The notes beneath the pieces were generated by a model. The model did no database searches. It was not told the origin of the DNA and was given only the letters and a program-made list of their open reading frames with translations. This document shows, piece after piece, positions 5,277-5,920 of a DNA stretch of 5,920 bases. A program made the translations under genes and the position numbers. How positions within the stretch are numbered: position 1 is the stretch's first letter; each line of letters starts with the position of its first letter. The DNA is from Candidatus Segetimicrobium genomatis (GTDB lineage Bacteria > Sysuimicrobiota > Sysuimicrobiia > Sysuimicrobiales > Segetimicrobiaceae). The DNA is taken from contig VBAO01000416.1 of the NCBI GenBank assembly GCA_005883865.1, forward strand, positions 3,882-9,801. The letters run 5' to 3'.

Positions 5277-5920
5277 GTGGACTACGCCCGGCTGTTCCGG
5301 CTCGACGGCAGGGTGGCGGTGGTGATCGGCGCCGGCTCGGGGATCGGGCGGTCGGCCGCCCGGGCGCTCGCGGCGCACGGCGCGCACGTTGTCGCGGCCG
5401 ATCTCAACGCGGCCGCGGCCGGAGAGACGGCGGCCCTGATCGGTCAGGCGGGAGGCCGGGCCGAGGCGGAGACCGTGGACATCGGCCGGGAGGAGGAGGT
5501 CCGGCGGCTGTTCGCGGCGGTGGGATCCCGCCACCCGTCGCTCGACGTGGTCGTGACCACGCCGTCGATCAACGTGCGCAAGCCGGTCCTGGCGTACACC
5601 GCCGGCGACCTCGACCGGGTGCTGGCGGTCAACCTGAAGGGCACGTTCTACGTGCTGCGCGAGGCCGGCCGGCGGATGGCGGAGCAGGGGAGGGGAAGCA
5701 TCATCGCGTTCTCCTCGATCCGGGCGCAGGTCGTCGAGCCGGGCCAGAGCGTGTACTCGGCGACCAAGGCGGGCACCGTGCAGCTCGTTCGGGCGTTGGC
5801 CGCGGAACTGGGGCCGAGAGGCGTGCGGGCCAACGCGATCGCGCCCGGCGTGGTCGACACCCCACTCACCCGTCCGATCACCCAGAACCCGGCATGGCGG
5901 CAGGCCTACGCCGACCGCAC
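5277..5920 (+). CDS. Short-chain dehydrogenase/reductase (SDR), 3' partial
   Basis: 214 residues are visible from GTG 5277; the frame is still open at the window end, and classical SDRs are about 250-260 residues, so roughly 40 are missing. The cofactor loop is GAGSGIG (18-24), and Asp42 in VVAADLN after the second strand favours NAD(H). The catalytic set is present: Asn119 in VNLKG, Ser147 in IIAFSS, Tyr160 and Lys164 in YSATK, then PGVVDTP (190-196). The usual Asn-Asn-Ala-Gly motif is replaced by TTPS at 94-97, followed by INVRKP, a variant I recall from some environmental SDRs. The product is a cytoplasmic oxidoreductase of an alcohol, sugar acid or similar substrate, not further defined. 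It sits 10 bases after the alcohol dehydrogenase gene, so the two are probably co-expressed. Confidence 0.93.
   Translation, partial: MDYARLFRLDGRVAVVIGAGSGIGRSAARALAAHGAHVVAADLNAAAAGETAALIGQAGGRAEAETVDIGREEEVRRLFAAVGSRHPSLDVVVTTPSINVRKPVLAYTAGDLDRVLAVNLKGTFYVLREAGRRMAEQGRGSIIAFSSIRAQVVEPGQSVYSATKAGTVQLVRALAAELGPRGVRANAIAPGVVDTPLTRPITQNPAWRQAYADR

Overview
The window is a GC-rich stretch of bacterial DNA with tightly packed genes, three GTG starts and clear Shine-Dalgarno sites. It holds six genes or gene remnants, and both outer genes run off the edges. Base composition and the metabolic gene types suggest an uncultured soil, sediment or groundwater lineage (Rokubacteria or a CSP1-3/Sysuimicrobiota-like group would fit). 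That placement is an impression from protein style only; no marker gene is present.

Layout. (1) 1-2027, plus strand: the 3' part of a thymidylate-kinase-like P-loop protein, then, 20 bases after its stop, an exported beta-propeller protein of unknown function. (2) 2083-2671, minus strand, convergent with the first pair: a NarL/LuxR-type response regulator. Its receiver is degenerate (Glu where the phospho-acceptor Asp should be), and it is broken by an internal deletion that also shifts the frame. Upstream, at 2773-2801, is a good sigma70-type promoter whose spacer is filled by a perfect 6-bp inverted repeat. (3) 2924-4168, minus strand: a class III PLP aminotransferase of the glutamate-1-semialdehyde aminomutase type. 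It keeps the catalytic Lys and Asp but appears to lack two conserved blocks, including the Ser-Gly-Thr-Glu-Ala phosphate-binding motif. (4) 4253-5920, plus strand, divergent from the aminotransferase: a complete zinc-type alcohol dehydrogenase followed after 10 bases by a short-chain dehydrogenase that is cut by the window end.

The aminotransferase, alcohol dehydrogenase and SDR look like a small catabolic or redox module arranged around an 84-bp divergent intergenic region; the substrate cannot be told from the sequence. The most notable signal is that three apparent internal deletions (about 80, 55 and 60 bases) sit within 1.4 kb and only in the two minus-strand genes, while the neighbouring plus-strand genes look full length. 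This is either local gene decay or a local assembly fault. I found no CRISPR, tRNA, rRNA, insertion sequence or recognisable new defence system. No gene-free stretch exceeds 300 bases.
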